Shown: positions 1 to 7,425, counted from the stretch's first letter. The stretch is 48,859 nucleotides of DNA from an uncultured Prevotella sp. (GCA_934204655.1 CAKPZJ010000020.1:1-48859); one strand, 5' to 3'. Made by a program: numbers and translations. The notes: generated by a model from the sequence alone, not told the origin.

Positions 1-23
1 TGGGCTGAGTTCTATTCATGACG

Positions 24-31
24 CAAAGATA
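24..31 (-). promoter_or_regulatory. Putative -7 element for a gene beyond the left edge
   Basis: On the minus strand the bases read TATCTTTG, matching the Bacteroidota TAnnTTTG -7 consensus. A T-rich stretch (TTTT) lies 20 bp upstream. The gene it would serve lies outside the window, so this is inference from the motif alone. Confidence 0.35.
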
Positions 32-125
32 AAAAATAATATTGGATTGTTAAAAACACAACAATATTATTTGATCCCCTTTTTGGATTGATTGTCAGCC
101 TGTGTCCCGGGGCATTGGTATAAAC

Positions 126-164
126 GAAAAACGGTATGACAGATATTGTATCTATCATACCGTT
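126..164 (-). terminator. Rho-independent terminator of tRNA-Pro
   Basis: Inverted repeat with arms 130-145 and 149-164 (one C/A mismatch) and a 3-nt loop. On the minus strand it is followed by TTTTTCGTTT and lies 6 bases past the tRNA 3' end, so it should end the tRNA transcript. Confidence 0.8.
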
Positions 165-169
165 GACTG

Positions 170-243
170 TCGGGGCGACAGGATTCGAACCTGCGACCAC
201 CTGGTCCCAAACCAGGAGCGCTACCGGGCTGCGCTACACCCCG
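170..243 (-). tRNA. tRNA-Pro, anticodon UGG
   Basis: The minus strand folds as a full cloverleaf. The acceptor stem pairs CGGGGTG with CGCCCCG, the T arm contains GGTTCGAATCC, and the 5-bp anticodon stem CCTGG/CCAGG closes the 7-base loop TTTGGGA. The anticodon TGG is at 207-209, so the tRNA reads proline CCN codons. CCA is not encoded. The gene is 74 nt and stands alone with its own promoter and terminator. Confidence 0.95.
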
Positions 244-268
244 AAAGGCATTTTGCCATTAGCGAGTG

Positions 269-300
269 CAAAGTTATCAATTTTTGTTGATATTACCAAA
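269..300 (-). promoter_or_regulatory. Promoter of tRNA-Pro
   Basis: Minus strand TTTG (297-300), 20-bp spacer, TAACTTTG (269-276): a complete match to the Bacteroidota primary-sigma consensus (TTTG, about 19-21 bp, TAnnTTTG). The -7 box ends 26 bp before the tRNA 5' end. Confidence 0.75.
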
Positions 301-398
301 GAAATATCCCAGTATTTTACGACCCCTCCAAAAAATCCCGGAGAAGTATAGCGAGTAGGGGAGAATGTAACCAAAATGGCCGCAACGACTTTCTGCAT

Positions 399-698
399 CG
401 AAAAGTAAAAAAGTAGAAAGGTAAATAATCAAAAGCGCTGCTTACGTATCGCTCTTGTTAAACCAGCAGCTATCATGGCTAATAAAAAGACCGACCTTTA
501 GAATCCTAATGACGATTCCCTGTTTGCTAATGATGACTTCCTGCTTGCTAATGACGGTTCCCAGCGTGCTAATGATGGCTTCTGCGATTGAAAAGGTCGG
601 TCTCTGCTATTTTAAGGGCGGCATCCCCAGTTATCAGGGCGGTCGCGGCTCCCTTGCTTTTTACCATCTTACGCTTTCCCCTTTTTACTTTTCCAACA
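399..698. repeat. Palindromic intergenic element, copy A, with four 21-bp tandem units
   Basis: Outer ends are roughly inverted A/T-rich arms (aaaagtaaaaaagtag near 400 and ctttttacttttcc near 690). Inside, a perfect 12-bp inverted repeat agaccgaccttt (488-499) / aaaggtcggtct (592-603) encloses four tandem 21-bp units at 505-525, 526-546, 547-567 and 568-588, each built on CTAATGAYGRYTYC. A related element lies at about 43850-44085 and a partial one near 17050. Short open frames here simply read the 21-bp units as a 7-residue repeat, and I do not call them genes. The outer borders are approximate. Confidence 0.7.
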
Positions 699-805
699 GA
701 GGTGGCTCCCATGAATAGGGGGCAATCCTGGGCTGCTCTGGCAGCTATCTCGGCCTGTAGCACCCTAAATCCTCGCGGTTGGGCTGACACCCTCTGCTTA
801 TACGG

Positions 806-841
806 AAACAAGCCTAAAGACTTTCGTCTTCAGGCTTGTTT
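806..841 (-). terminator. Terminator of the starch synthase/DUF4270 operon
   Basis: A 13-bp stem (809-821 with 826-838, one G-U pair on the minus strand) and a 4-base loop, flanked by AAA and TTT. The upstream arm also encodes the last codons of the 42-aa protein at 814-942, so coding sequence and terminator overlap. Confidence 0.7.
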
Positions 842-942
842 ATTTTCTGACTTACTTGGGGCAGATGGCGCTTCTTGCGAAGCCACGCCTGCTTCCTTTT
901 CTCGTAGTCCTCACGATGGCGTTCCAGATAATTGTCGGCCAT
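814..942 (-). CDS. Small conserved charged protein (42 aa)
   Basis: An open frame of 42 codons begins with ATG at 942, four bases after the stop of the DUF4270 gene, and ends in TAG inside the terminator stem. The product starts MADNYLERHREDYEKRKQAW and is very rich in Arg, Lys and Glu, with no signal peptide or membrane segment. I recall short proteins of this MADNYLE type in Bacteroides and Prevotella, sometimes misnamed dehydrogenase. That recognition is from memory. The function is unknown. Its position suggests it is the last gene of the GT5/DUF4270 transcript and is translated by coupling. Confidence 0.6.
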   Translation of the reverse strand: MADNYLERHREDYEKRKQAWLRKKRHLPQVSQKINKPEDESL

Positions 943-946
943 GGTT

Positions 947-2365
947 TTATTTGAACTTGGAGTATATGATGCTAATCTTGACTGGCGAGTCTGTAGCGTC
1001 GGTTCCCTTCACCAGTTTGGTGCTCGATAGCGACATATCGTGAACCACGCTGGCTATGGTCTGGCCTCCGGTAGTGGCATCAGTACGGTATGATAGCGTC
1101 ACGGGTACTATCACGGCCTTGTTCCAGTCTGTTGCGGTGCGGTTGGCGTACATGTAGTTTACCAAGCCCGATATGTTGTTAAAGGTGTAGGCATTGGTCG
1201 ATGAGGTGTACGTTGCCAGGAACGAGGTCTTGTAGTCTACGATTTTATTGTTTTCAAAGAACGAGTACAACTCGGCCTTGGGAATTATCAGCAGGGTTGT
1301 GGGCTTGGGCAAGGTGTACTTACCGTTTACCGTGTTGTTGACACGGGTAAAGGAGAGCTTCGCGGAAGAGATATAGTCCTTCTCGTGACCGGCAAAGATA
1401 CGGTCTACGGGCAGGGTGATTTCCGTAAAGATACCTGCTGGCGACTTGACGTATGTACACGGCTGGTCGTTCCCAGCCAAATCCTTGATGATGGAACTGT
1501 TGGTGATGGTCGATGTCTGCAGTACCTCCTCTGTTCCGGCAAAGGAGACCACTCCGTTCATGACGCTGTCATTGTATACATATTTGAAGTACACATTCAG
1601 CTGGCTGCGAGTGATGTATGCCATAGAGCCAAGTCCTGCCGTGTTCTTGAAGAAGAAGCCGGGAACTACATTATGGATAAAGGTATAATCGTTCTTGAAG
1701 TTGGCCTTGTTCTCGAAGTACTTCCGCATGATGTAGGTACCATAATTATTATACGAGTTACCCTGACGGTCGGTATAGGGCTTGTCGAGCAGTATGCGGA
1801 TGTTGTTGCTGTAGCTGCTGCTGTTGCGTATGCTGTCAGACTCGCTCAAGTCGATAATGGTGTAAGGCTTGTCGATGACATAGCCGTTGGCCCGGATGAG
1901 CCCCTCCTTGTATGGGTCGTAGTTGGAGTAGTAGTTGCGTCCCTCCTCCATGGGTTTGTCCATCTCGTAGACCCTCATCTTCATTGGTGTGAGCGAGTCA
2001 CCATAGTAGCTGGTCGGGAATAGGCGTATCTCGGCCGAGTCGGCAACTATCAGGCCGTCCTTCAGACTCCGTATGCTGTCCTTGGCCGGAAACTCCAAGT
2101 TCTCCAGGCAGTTGAACTGTATCATGCAGTCGCCTGTAACGTACGCGCCCGTTTCCGGGTCTTTCACCTTGCCTAAGTAGGCGGTTATGTTGCGCGACAG
2201 AACCGAGTCGGCCAATACCGAACGGGTTGCTACCGAGAAAGTGTCGGTACTTATAGCGATGTCTGACCCATTGGTGACCGTCTTGCCTATATCCTCCGTG
2301 GTGTTGTCGCACGCAGTGAAAGCGAAGAGGGCCATCAGCAGACCGATGGAATATCTTATTCGCAT
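947..2365 (-). CDS. DUF4270 family lipoprotein
   Basis: Predicted outer-surface or periplasmic lipoprotein of about 472 aa. The ATG at 2365 (MRIRYSIGLL) is chosen over an in-frame GTG five codons upstream because it places a lipoprotein signal peptide at the very N-terminus, with lipobox FTAC and Cys at about residue 19. The rest has the length and beta-rich, Ser/Thr/Tyr-rich composition of the Bacteroidota DUF4270 family, whose function is not established. It follows the truncated starch synthase gene by 24 bases and precedes the 42-aa gene by 4, so the three probably form one operon ending at the 806-841 hairpin. The gene pair is, from memory, conserved in Bacteroidales. No defect is visible. 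Confidence 0.8.
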   Translation of the reverse strand: MRIRYSIGLLMALFAFTACDNTTEDIGKTVTNGSDIAISTDTFSVATRSVLADSVLSRNITAYLGKVKDPETGAYVTGDCMIQFNCLENLEFPAKDSIRSLKDGLIVADSAEIRLFPTSYYGDSLTPMKMRVYEMDKPMEEGRNYYSNYDPYKEGLIRANGYVIDKPYTIIDLSESDSIRNSSSYSNNIRILLDKPYTDRQGNSYNNYGTYIMRKYFENKANFKNDYTFIHNVVPGFFFKNTAGLGSMAYITRSQLNVYFKYVYNDSVMNGVVSFAGTEEVLQTSTITNSSIIKDLAGNDQPCTYVKSPAGIFTEITLPVDRIFAGHEKDYISSAKLSFTRVNNTVNGKYTLPKPTTLLIIPKAELYSFFENNKIVDYKTSFLATYTSSTNAYTFNNISGLVNYMYANRTATDWNKAVIVPVTLSYRTDATTGGQTIASVVHDMSLSSTKLVKGTDATDSPVKISIIYSKFK

Positions 2366-2389
2366 AGTTGATGTTATCACAGAATTATA

Positions 2390-3190
2390 TTAAACCAGTT
2401 TGTTGAAGAAGTCGGCATAGGCTGCTCCGTAGTCCTCTCCGGGATAGCGCATGAGGGGCAGCTGCTTATCCTCGGCATACTTGAGCAGCGACTCGGTGAC
2501 GGGGGCTTCGCCCTCGATAACTCCGTCGCTGTAGTCGATGGCCAGTTTGCCCAGTTCGATGAGGTCGAACTTGTCATTGTAAGGCTTGAGCAGCTCGGCG
2601 CTGGCCTCGCGGAACTCCAGGCACTTCTTGAAGTTCTCTCCCAAGATGTTCTTGAGCTGGTTAGGGTACAGCGACATGACTACTTTGGAGTTGGCGAAAG
2701 CAGGCTCGTCGTGGTAAGCCGTCTTAACGTAGAAAGGAACTACCGCCGACATCCATCCCTGACACACGATGAGGTCAGGCGACCAGCGTAGCTTCTTAAC
2801 CGTCTCCAGAACACCACGGGCAAAGAAGATGGCACGCTGACCGTTGTCGGTATATTCGTTGCCATTCTCGTCCTCGGCCATGCGGCGCTTGGAGAAGTAG
2901 TCGTCATTATCAATAAAGTAAACCTGTATTCTTGAAGTGGGTATCGATGCCACCTTAATTATAAGTGGATGGTCTGTATCATCAATGACCAGGTTCATTC
3001 CCGATAGGCGGATAACCTCGTGGAGCTGGCCGCGGCGTTCATTGATGTTACCCCATTTGGGCATGAACGTACGAATCTCGAAGCCGGCTTCCTGAGCCTT
3101 GTGTGGGAGGTCACGGCCAATGACGGACATAGCCGTCTCGGGGAGGTAAGGATTGATTTCCTGATTGATGAATAGTACTTTCTTTGCCAT
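2390..3190 (-). CDS. Glycogen/starch synthase, GT5 N-terminal domain only
   Basis: The 266-aa product begins MAKKVLFINQEINPYLPE, a match to the ADP-glucose-binding N-terminal Rossmann domain of GT5 glycogen synthases. The canonical KxGGL loop is replaced by NPYLPE, and the whole C-terminal GT-B domain is missing (full GT5 enzymes have about 480 residues). The C-terminus is a clean stop, not a frameshift remnant, and this short form is known in Bacteroidales. It may therefore be a functional half-protein or a regulator rather than a working synthase. The ATG at 3190 is preferred to an upstream in-frame GTG (3223). It is the first gene of an operon with DUF4270. A separate full-length GT3 glycogen synthase lies at 44197-45855. 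Confidence 0.8.
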   Translation of the reverse strand: MAKKVLFINQEINPYLPETAMSVIGRDLPHKAQEAGFEIRTFMPKWGNINERRGQLHEVIRLSGMNLVIDDTDHPLIIKVASIPTSRIQVYFIDNDDYFSKRRMAEDENGNEYTDNGQRAIFFARGVLETVKKLRWSPDLIVCQGWMSAVVPFYVKTAYHDEPAFANSKVVMSLYPNQLKNILGENFKKCLEFREASAELLKPYNDKFDLIELGKLAIDYSDGVIEGEAPVTESLLKYAEDKQLPLMRYPGEDYGAAYADFFNKLV

Positions 3191-3231
3191 AGTGTGTGTA
3201 TTAATACTTTTTGGTGTTACCACATTTGTTG

Positions 3232-3239
3232 CAAAGTTA
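3232..3239 (-). promoter_or_regulatory. Putative -7 element of the starch synthase operon
   Basis: Minus strand TAACTTTG about 40 bases before the ATG at 3190. No clear TTTG is seen at the expected distance upstream. Confidence 0.45.
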
Positions 3240-3366
3240 CGAAAAAAAACTGAGAATAAGTCGGTTTTGCCGCGAAATCAAACAAATGCAAACATAAATT
3301 TGGTTATTTTAAAAATAATGTCCGGCAAAATGCAACATTATGATAGCCAAAAGGATATAACTGATA

Positions 3367-3407
3367 ACAAGGGGACGCAGGGAAATGTCTTCCCCACGCC
3401 CCCTTGT
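3367..3407 (-). terminator. Hairpin after the mmd operon
   Basis: Arms acaagggg (3367-3374) and ccccttgt (3400-3407), with further inner pairing (GGGGAA / TTTCCC on the minus strand). It lies 55 bases past the stop of the biotin-carrier gene. The T-tract behind it is weak, so termination efficiency is uncertain. Confidence 0.5.
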
Positions 3408-3461
3408 AATTATGGTGTCAGTCCTGGCTGTCCCGGTGATAGGGGCAGCCGTCGGCTCTGT

Positions 3462-3887
3462 TTACTCTACTACTACCAGAGCGTCTTCCTCCAGCACGGC
3501 CTGGCCAGGCTTTACGCAGATGGCTGTAACCTTACCATCGGCCTCGGCCTCGATGTTGTTGGCCATCTTCATGGCTTCCAGCACTACTAAGGTGTCGCCG
3601 GCCTTGACCTCCTGGCCCACCTCTACACATATCTGTGTGATGGTGCCAGGCAGCGGAGCCTTGATGGCGTTAGAGGTGTTGATATTGGCAGCCTCGGTGG
3701 GCTCCTCGGCCGAAGCCTCTACGGGCTTGCCCAGTACCACGGGCTTCTTCTCAGGCTCAGCCTCTTTCTCCAGCTGCACCTTGTAGCTCTCACCGTTAAC
3801 GGTGATGTCGGCCACATTATTCTCGTCTATGGCGGCGATGGTAACCTTGTACTCTTTGCCGTCTATGGTATATTTGAAATCTTTCAT
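3462..3887 (-). CDS. mmdC: Biotin carrier subunit of methylmalonyl-CoA decarboxylase
   Basis: The 141-aa protein carries biotin between the carboxyltransferase and the membrane decarboxylase subunit. Residues 75-141 form a biotinyl/lipoyl domain with the biotin attachment motif EAMKM, where Lys107 is the modified residue. An N-terminal beta-rich segment (1-40) and an Ala/Glu/Pro linker (41-72) precede it, as in other MmdC/OadA-type carriers. It is the third gene after the alpha subunit and the 49-aa protein, with 7 bases between the last two, so all are presumably co-transcribed. No Na+-pumping beta subunit gene (MmdB/OadB type) is present in the window, so it must lie elsewhere or the complex works without it. 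The family assignment is firm; the substrate is inferred from the partner gene. Confidence 0.88.
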   Translation of the reverse strand: MKDFKYTIDGKEYKVTIAAIDENNVADITVNGESYKVQLEKEAEPEKKPVVLGKPVEASAEEPTEAANINTSNAIKAPLPGTITQICVEVGQEVKAGDTLVVLEAMKMANNIEAEADGKVTAICVKPGQAVLEEDALVVVE

Positions 3888-3894
3888 CTTCGTG

Positions 3895-4044
3895 TTATGG
3901 TTTAGGGGTTACACCTAAGAACTTGGCGTTCCACAGCGTAGTCCGTGGCTTGATAGTTATGATGCCCGGCTCCTTATCGTGTACGTTGTTGCCGCTGTAC
4001 TCGTAGAGGGCCATGGCTATGGCTGCATAGATATTCTTGTCCAT
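3895..4044 (-). CDS. Small subunit of methylmalonyl-CoA decarboxylase (49 aa, MmdE/OadG-like)
   Basis: The 49-codon frame lies between the alpha subunit and the biotin carrier. It starts with ATG at 4044, after AAGGAGGT seven bases upstream, a strong Shine-Dalgarno sequence that is uncommon in Bacteroidota. The product has an Ala-rich helix near the N-terminus (IYAAIAMALYEY), a charged middle, then IKPRTTLWNAKFLG. The pattern (Ala-rich helix, then hydrophobic strand, then aromatic-Asn/Lys-Gly tail) resembles the tail of small delta/epsilon subunits in Na+-pumping decarboxylases, which stabilise the complex. There is no true transmembrane segment. The assignment rests on position and on this weak pattern. 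Confidence 0.6.
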   Translation of the reverse strand: MDKNIYAAIAMALYEYSGNNVHDKEPGIITIKPRTTLWNAKFLGVTPKP

Positions 4045-4058
4045 AGTTACCTCCTTGA

Positions 4059-5624
4059 TTACATGGGCATACATCCGTGCTTCTTAGCGGGAAGCGTCTG
4101 CTTCTTGGTGGCCAGCTGGGCCAGGCCGCGGCAGATGCGGAAGCGCGTGTTACGCGGCTCTATCACGTCGTCGATGTAGCCATACTGGGCTGCCTGATAC
4201 GGGGTGGCGAACATCTCGGTGTACTCGTCCTCCTTCTCGGCCAGGAAAGCCTTGACGTCCTCGCCAGCCTCCTTCTTGGCCTTGGCCTCCTTGGCACAGA
4301 GCACAGCCACGGCACCACTGGCACCCATCACGGCTATCTCTGACGATGGCCAGGCAAAGTTCAGGTCGGCCCGGAGCTGCTTGCAGCCCATCACGATGTG
4401 CGAACCGCCGTAGCTCTTACGCAGCGTAATGGTTATCTTGGGCACAGTAGCCTCGCCGTAGGCGTAGAGCAACTGGGCGCCATGCAGGATAACGGCGTTG
4501 TACTCCTGACCCGTACCGGGGAGGAAGCCAGGAACATCGACCAGCGATACGATGGGGATGTTGAAGGCATCGCAGAAGCGTACGAAACGGGCACCCTTAC
4601 GCGAGGCGTTCACGTCGAGCACGCCGGCGTAGGCTGCTGGCTGGTTGGCCACGATGCCTACGCTCTTGCCATTGAAGCGGGCAAAGCCCGTGATGATGTT
4701 CTTGGCAAACTTGGGCTGCACCTCGAAGAAATCGCCGTTATCTGTAATAGCGGTGATAACCTTGTACATATCGTATGCCTGGTTGGGGTCTTCGGGGATT
4801 ATCTCGTTGAGCAGGTCGGCCTTTCGGTCTATGGGGTCGGTACACTCGCACGACGGGGCCTCCTCCATGTTGTTCGACGGGATATACGACAGCAGCGTCT
4901 TGATCATCTGCATGCACTCCTCCTCAGTCTTGGCCGTAAAGGTAGTTACACCGCTCTTTGTGGCGTGTACACTGGCACCTCCCAAGTGCTCGGCGTCGAT
5001 GTCCTCGCCTGTCACGGTCTTCACCACCTTAGGTCCGGTGAGGAACATGTAGCTCGTCTGCTCCTTCATGATGATGAAGTCGGTCAGCGCGGGCGAATAT
5101 ACGGCACCACCGGCGCAGGGGCCGAGGATGGCGCTTATCTGTGGGATGACACCCGAGGCCAGGATGTTGCGCTCGAATATCTCGCCATAGCCAGCCAGGG
5201 CACAGATGCCCTCCTGGATACGTGCGCCGCCCGAGTCGTTCATGCAGATAACCGGCGCGCCCATCGTCATGGCCATATCCATTACCTTGCATATCTTCTG
5301 GGCCATCGTTTCAGAGAGCGAACCTCCGTTAACGGTGAAGTCCTGGGCATATACATAGACCAGGCGGCCGTCGATGGTACCGCTACCGGCTACTACGCCG
5401 TCGCCCAGATACTGTTTTTTCTCCATACCGAAGTTGTGGCAACGGTGGAGCTTAAACATATCGTACTCTTCGAAGCTACCCTCGTCCAGGAGCATGTCTA
5501 TACGCTCACGGGCTGTATATTTGCCGCGGGCATGCTGCTTTTCGATGGCTTTCTCGCCACCTCCAAGGCGAGCCTGTTCGCGCTTAGCGATTAGCTCCTT
5601 GATCTTTTCTACTTGTTTGGTCAT
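4059..5624 (-). CDS. mmdA: Methylmalonyl-CoA decarboxylase alpha subunit (carboxyltransferase)
   Basis: The 521-aa product is a biotin-dependent carboxyltransferase of the propionyl-CoA carboxylase beta/MmdA family and has the full expected length. Visible motifs are SGGARIQEG (about 131-139), the oxyanion/CoA-binding stretch GPCAGGAVYSPALTDF (168-183) and DVPGFLPGTGQE in the C-terminal half. In Bacteroidota this subunit moves the carboxyl group of (S)-methylmalonyl-CoA to biotin, giving propionyl-CoA in the succinate-propionate fermentation. A propionyl-CoA carboxylase beta role cannot be excluded from sequence. The genes after it (49-aa protein, biotin carrier) and the lack of a biotin carboxylase gene favour the decarboxylase. 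It is first in its operon, with a promoter at 5663-5691. Confidence 0.9.
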   Translation of the reverse strand: MTKQVEKIKELIAKREQARLGGGEKAIEKQHARGKYTARERIDMLLDEGSFEEYDMFKLHRCHNFGMEKKQYLGDGVVAGSGTIDGRLVYVYAQDFTVNGGSLSETMAQKICKVMDMAMTMGAPVICMNDSGGARIQEGICALAGYGEIFERNILASGVIPQISAILGPCAGGAVYSPALTDFIIMKEQTSYMFLTGPKVVKTVTGEDIDAEHLGGASVHATKSGVTTFTAKTEEECMQMIKTLLSYIPSNNMEEAPSCECTDPIDRKADLLNEIIPEDPNQAYDMYKVITAITDNGDFFEVQPKFAKNIITGFARFNGKSVGIVANQPAAYAGVLDVNASRKGARFVRFCDAFNIPIVSLVDVPGFLPGTGQEYNAVILHGAQLLYAYGEATVPKITITLRKSYGGSHIVMGCKQLRADLNFAWPSSEIAVMGASGAVAVLCAKEAKAKKEAGEDVKAFLAEKEDEYTEMFATPYQAAQYGYIDDVIEPRNTRFRICRGLAQLATKKQTLPAKKHGCMPM

Positions 5625-5662
5625 AATTAAATATCGTTATATTTCTTCTGTCTTAATCGGTG

Positions 5663-5691
5663 CAAAGTTACGAATAATCGTTGAAAACAAA
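5663..5691 (-). promoter_or_regulatory. Promoter of the mmd operon
   Basis: Minus strand TTTG (5688-5691), 17-bp spacer, TAACTTTG (5663-5670), about 40 bases before the mmdA ATG. The spacer is slightly short for the family consensus. Confidence 0.55.
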
Positions 5692-5835
5692 GAAGTTTTT
5701 TAGAATATTTACGCATCCGCAGCCACGATTGGGGCTGTGGGTACGGGGGTTGCCATGCCTGCCGTGGCCACCATGCAGAGATGGGCGGCTACGGTGGTGG
5801 GGCTGCCCATGGCGGGCCTGCTGGCAGGTGACGGC

Positions 5836-6366
5836 TCAGCACCCACCCGCGCCCTTATTAATATAAGGTATAAGGTAAGTGGTCAGCTCGCTCTCGAAGT
5901 TGGGTGTGAAGAGGCCCTTGCCTAAGGCACCGCGTATCTCTTCGAGCGACCAGAAACGGCCCCCGGCCAGCTCGCTGTTGCTCGGGTGTAGCGGGCGGTC
6001 GTAGGTGCAGGCGTGTACATGTACCAACTCGCGCTCGCGCTGACTTTCAAATACGTAGCGGGTAATCAGACGTGGGCAGAAGTCGCTGATACCCAATTCT
6101 TCGCCCACTTCCCGATAAAGTGCTTCGTCAATGTGCTCGCCCAGGTCTACATGGCCCCCGCAGGCGGTGTCCCACTTGCCGGGCTGTATGTCTTTCCATG
6201 CGGGGCGCTGCTGCAGGTACAGCTCGCCACGGCTGTTAAACACATGCAGATGTACTACTGGGTGCAGTATCTTGCTCCCGTCGTGGGCGTGGCCCCTGGA
6301 GATGGTGCCCAAGAAACGCCCGCCCTCGTCGACGATGGGGAAGAGTTCGTAGCGATTGTCTTTCAT
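5836..6366 (-). CDS. NUDIX hydrolase
   Basis: The 176-aa protein hydrolyses a nucleoside-diphosphate-linked or isopentenyl-type substrate. A complete Nudix box (G-x5-E-x7-REVxEELGI) lies at about 71-93, and an N-terminal segment (ELFPIVDEGGRFLGTISR) of the kind found in YfcD/IDI-like members precedes it. The ATG at 6366 overlaps the ispE stop as ATGA, implying translational coupling. A longer reading from a GTG at 6420 would run 18 codons into ispE and is less likely. The coupling to ispE, an isoprenoid-pathway kinase, makes an isopentenyl-diphosphate isomerase-like role worth considering, but the sequence does not settle it. Confidence 0.85.
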   Translation of the reverse strand: MKDNRYELFPIVDEGGRFLGTISRGHAHDGSKILHPVVHLHVFNSRGELYLQQRPAWKDIQPGKWDTACGGHVDLGEHIDEALYREVGEELGISDFCPRLITRYVFESQRERELVHVHACTYDRPLHPSNSELAGGRFWSLEEIRGALGKGLFTPNFESELTTYLIPYINKGAGGC

Positions 6367-7202
6367 AGCTTGCCGGTGTAGGTAAACATGCCCTGGAACG
6401 TGCTCGCCAACTGGGTACACGGGCTGTCAAAGATGCCGAAGATGGCGCTGCCGCTGCCGCTCATCTGGGCGTAGAGCGCACCCATGTCGTAGAGCCGCTG
6501 CTTGATGTCGGCCAGCAGGGGGTGACGGCCGAAGATGGGCCCCTCGAAGTCGTTGGTCAGCTGGTCGCGCCAGGTGGCTATGGGCTGGCGTACTATGTCG
6601 CGGCAGCAGCGGTTGGGCATGCGCGGCGTAATCTGCGCGTAAGCCTCGCGGGTAGAGATGGCTACATCGGGCTTAACCACGCCTATGTAGTAACCGTTAA
6701 GGTTGCCGTTGGGGCCGTCGGCCGGTTCGAGTACTTCGCCTATGCCCGTGGCGTAGGCAGGGTCAGCGCTCACGAAGAAAGCACAGTCGGCGCCGAGCTT
6801 AGCTGCGTAGCGCTCCATCTCAGCGTTGCCCATGTTGAGACGGCAGCGCTCGTCGAGCAAGCGTATCATGTAAGCGGCGTCGCTTGAACCACCGCCCAGG
6901 CCAGCCTGAGAGGGGATGCGCTTGTAGAGGTGGGCGTGTATGCGAGGCAGCTTGAAGTCGCGCGCGATGAGCTTGTAGGCCTTCACCACCAGGTTGTCCT
7001 GCTCATCGCAGGCCACGGCATCGCCATAGACCTTCAGGTCGCACGAAGTGTCTATCGGAAACTCGTCGGCCATCAGCTTTATCTCTAAGGCGTCGGTCAG
7101 CCCGATGGGGTAGAACACCGTTTGCAACTCATGGTAACCATCGGGGCGCTGGGCCACTATGTTGAGCCCCAGGTTAATCTTGGCGCAGGGAAATGTAATC
7201 AT
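6363..7202 (-). CDS. ispE: 4-diphosphocytidyl-2-C-methyl-D-erythritol kinase
   Basis: IspE phosphorylates the 2-hydroxyl of CDP-methylerythritol using ATP in the non-mevalonate isoprenoid pathway. The 279-aa protein is a GHMP kinase of normal length. The N-terminal substrate motif is AKINLGLNIVAQRPDGYHEL (residues 7-26), and the ATP loop PSQAGLGGGSSDAA ends at about 110. A conserved GADCAFFV segment near 143 carries the catalytic Asp. The start is the ATG at 7202, with the first Lys of the AKIN motif at residue 8. It is the first gene of a two-gene unit with the NUDIX gene (4-base overlap). The -7 element is at 7226-7233. Confidence 0.93.
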   Translation of the reverse strand: MITFPCAKINLGLNIVAQRPDGYHELQTVFYPIGLTDALEIKLMADEFPIDTSCDLKVYGDAVACDEQDNLVVKAYKLIARDFKLPRIHAHLYKRIPSQAGLGGGSSDAAYMIRLLDERCRLNMGNAEMERYAAKLGADCAFFVSADPAYATGIGEVLEPADGPNGNLNGYYIGVVKPDVAISTREAYAQITPRMPNRCCRDIVRQPIATWRDQLTNDFEGPIFGRHPLLADIKQRLYDMGALYAQMSGSGSAIFGIFDSPCTQLASTFQGMFTYTGKL

Positions 7203-7225
7203 CGTTATCTGTTTTTAGTGTACTG

Positions 7226-7233
7226 CAAATTTA
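7226..7233 (-). promoter_or_regulatory. Putative -7 element of ispE
   Basis: Minus strand TAAATTTG, 24 bases before the ATG. No good -33 box. Confidence 0.45.
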
Positions 7234-7344
7234 TATAAAAATAGCGAAACCACCACGGCTTGCCGCCTAAAAATCGTCCTCGCCCCGCTTCCCCAGTCTT
7301 TATAAGGCTCGCGTGCGTGTGGCCAGCCGGTGGCGCGCTCCGTC

Positions 7345-7425
7345 CGAAGACTTAGAATAGCTGTTCAGAGACTCGGGATGTGCATCCGGAGGCACTGGAT
7401 GTACATCCTAAGTCTTAGAATGAAG
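7345..7425. repeat. Nested inverted repeats with two 12-bp palindromes 21 bp apart
   Basis: In the 367-base gap between ispE and the S9 peptidase gene, outer arms gacttag (7349-7355) and ctaagtc (7408-7414) enclose ggatgtgcatcc (7376-7387) and ggatgtacatcc (7397-7408). The second is a perfect palindrome and the first has one change. The 21-bp start-to-start distance equals two helical turns. No gene is seen in the gap. The rest is GC-rich sequence plus the hairpin at 7500-7530. Confidence 0.55.

Noticed and set aside
505..588. Four tandem repeats as a possible CRISPR array
   Set aside because: Units are contiguous and variable, with no spacers, and no cas genes are nearby.
455..718. Frame encoding a 7-residue repeat peptide (LLMMTSC-type)
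   Set aside because: It only reads the 21-bp units of the palindromic element; no promoter, and the related copy B does not keep the frame.
4398..5594. 398-codon frame antisense to mmdA
   Set aside because: Shadow of a well-conserved carboxyltransferase; no signal, start context or domain.
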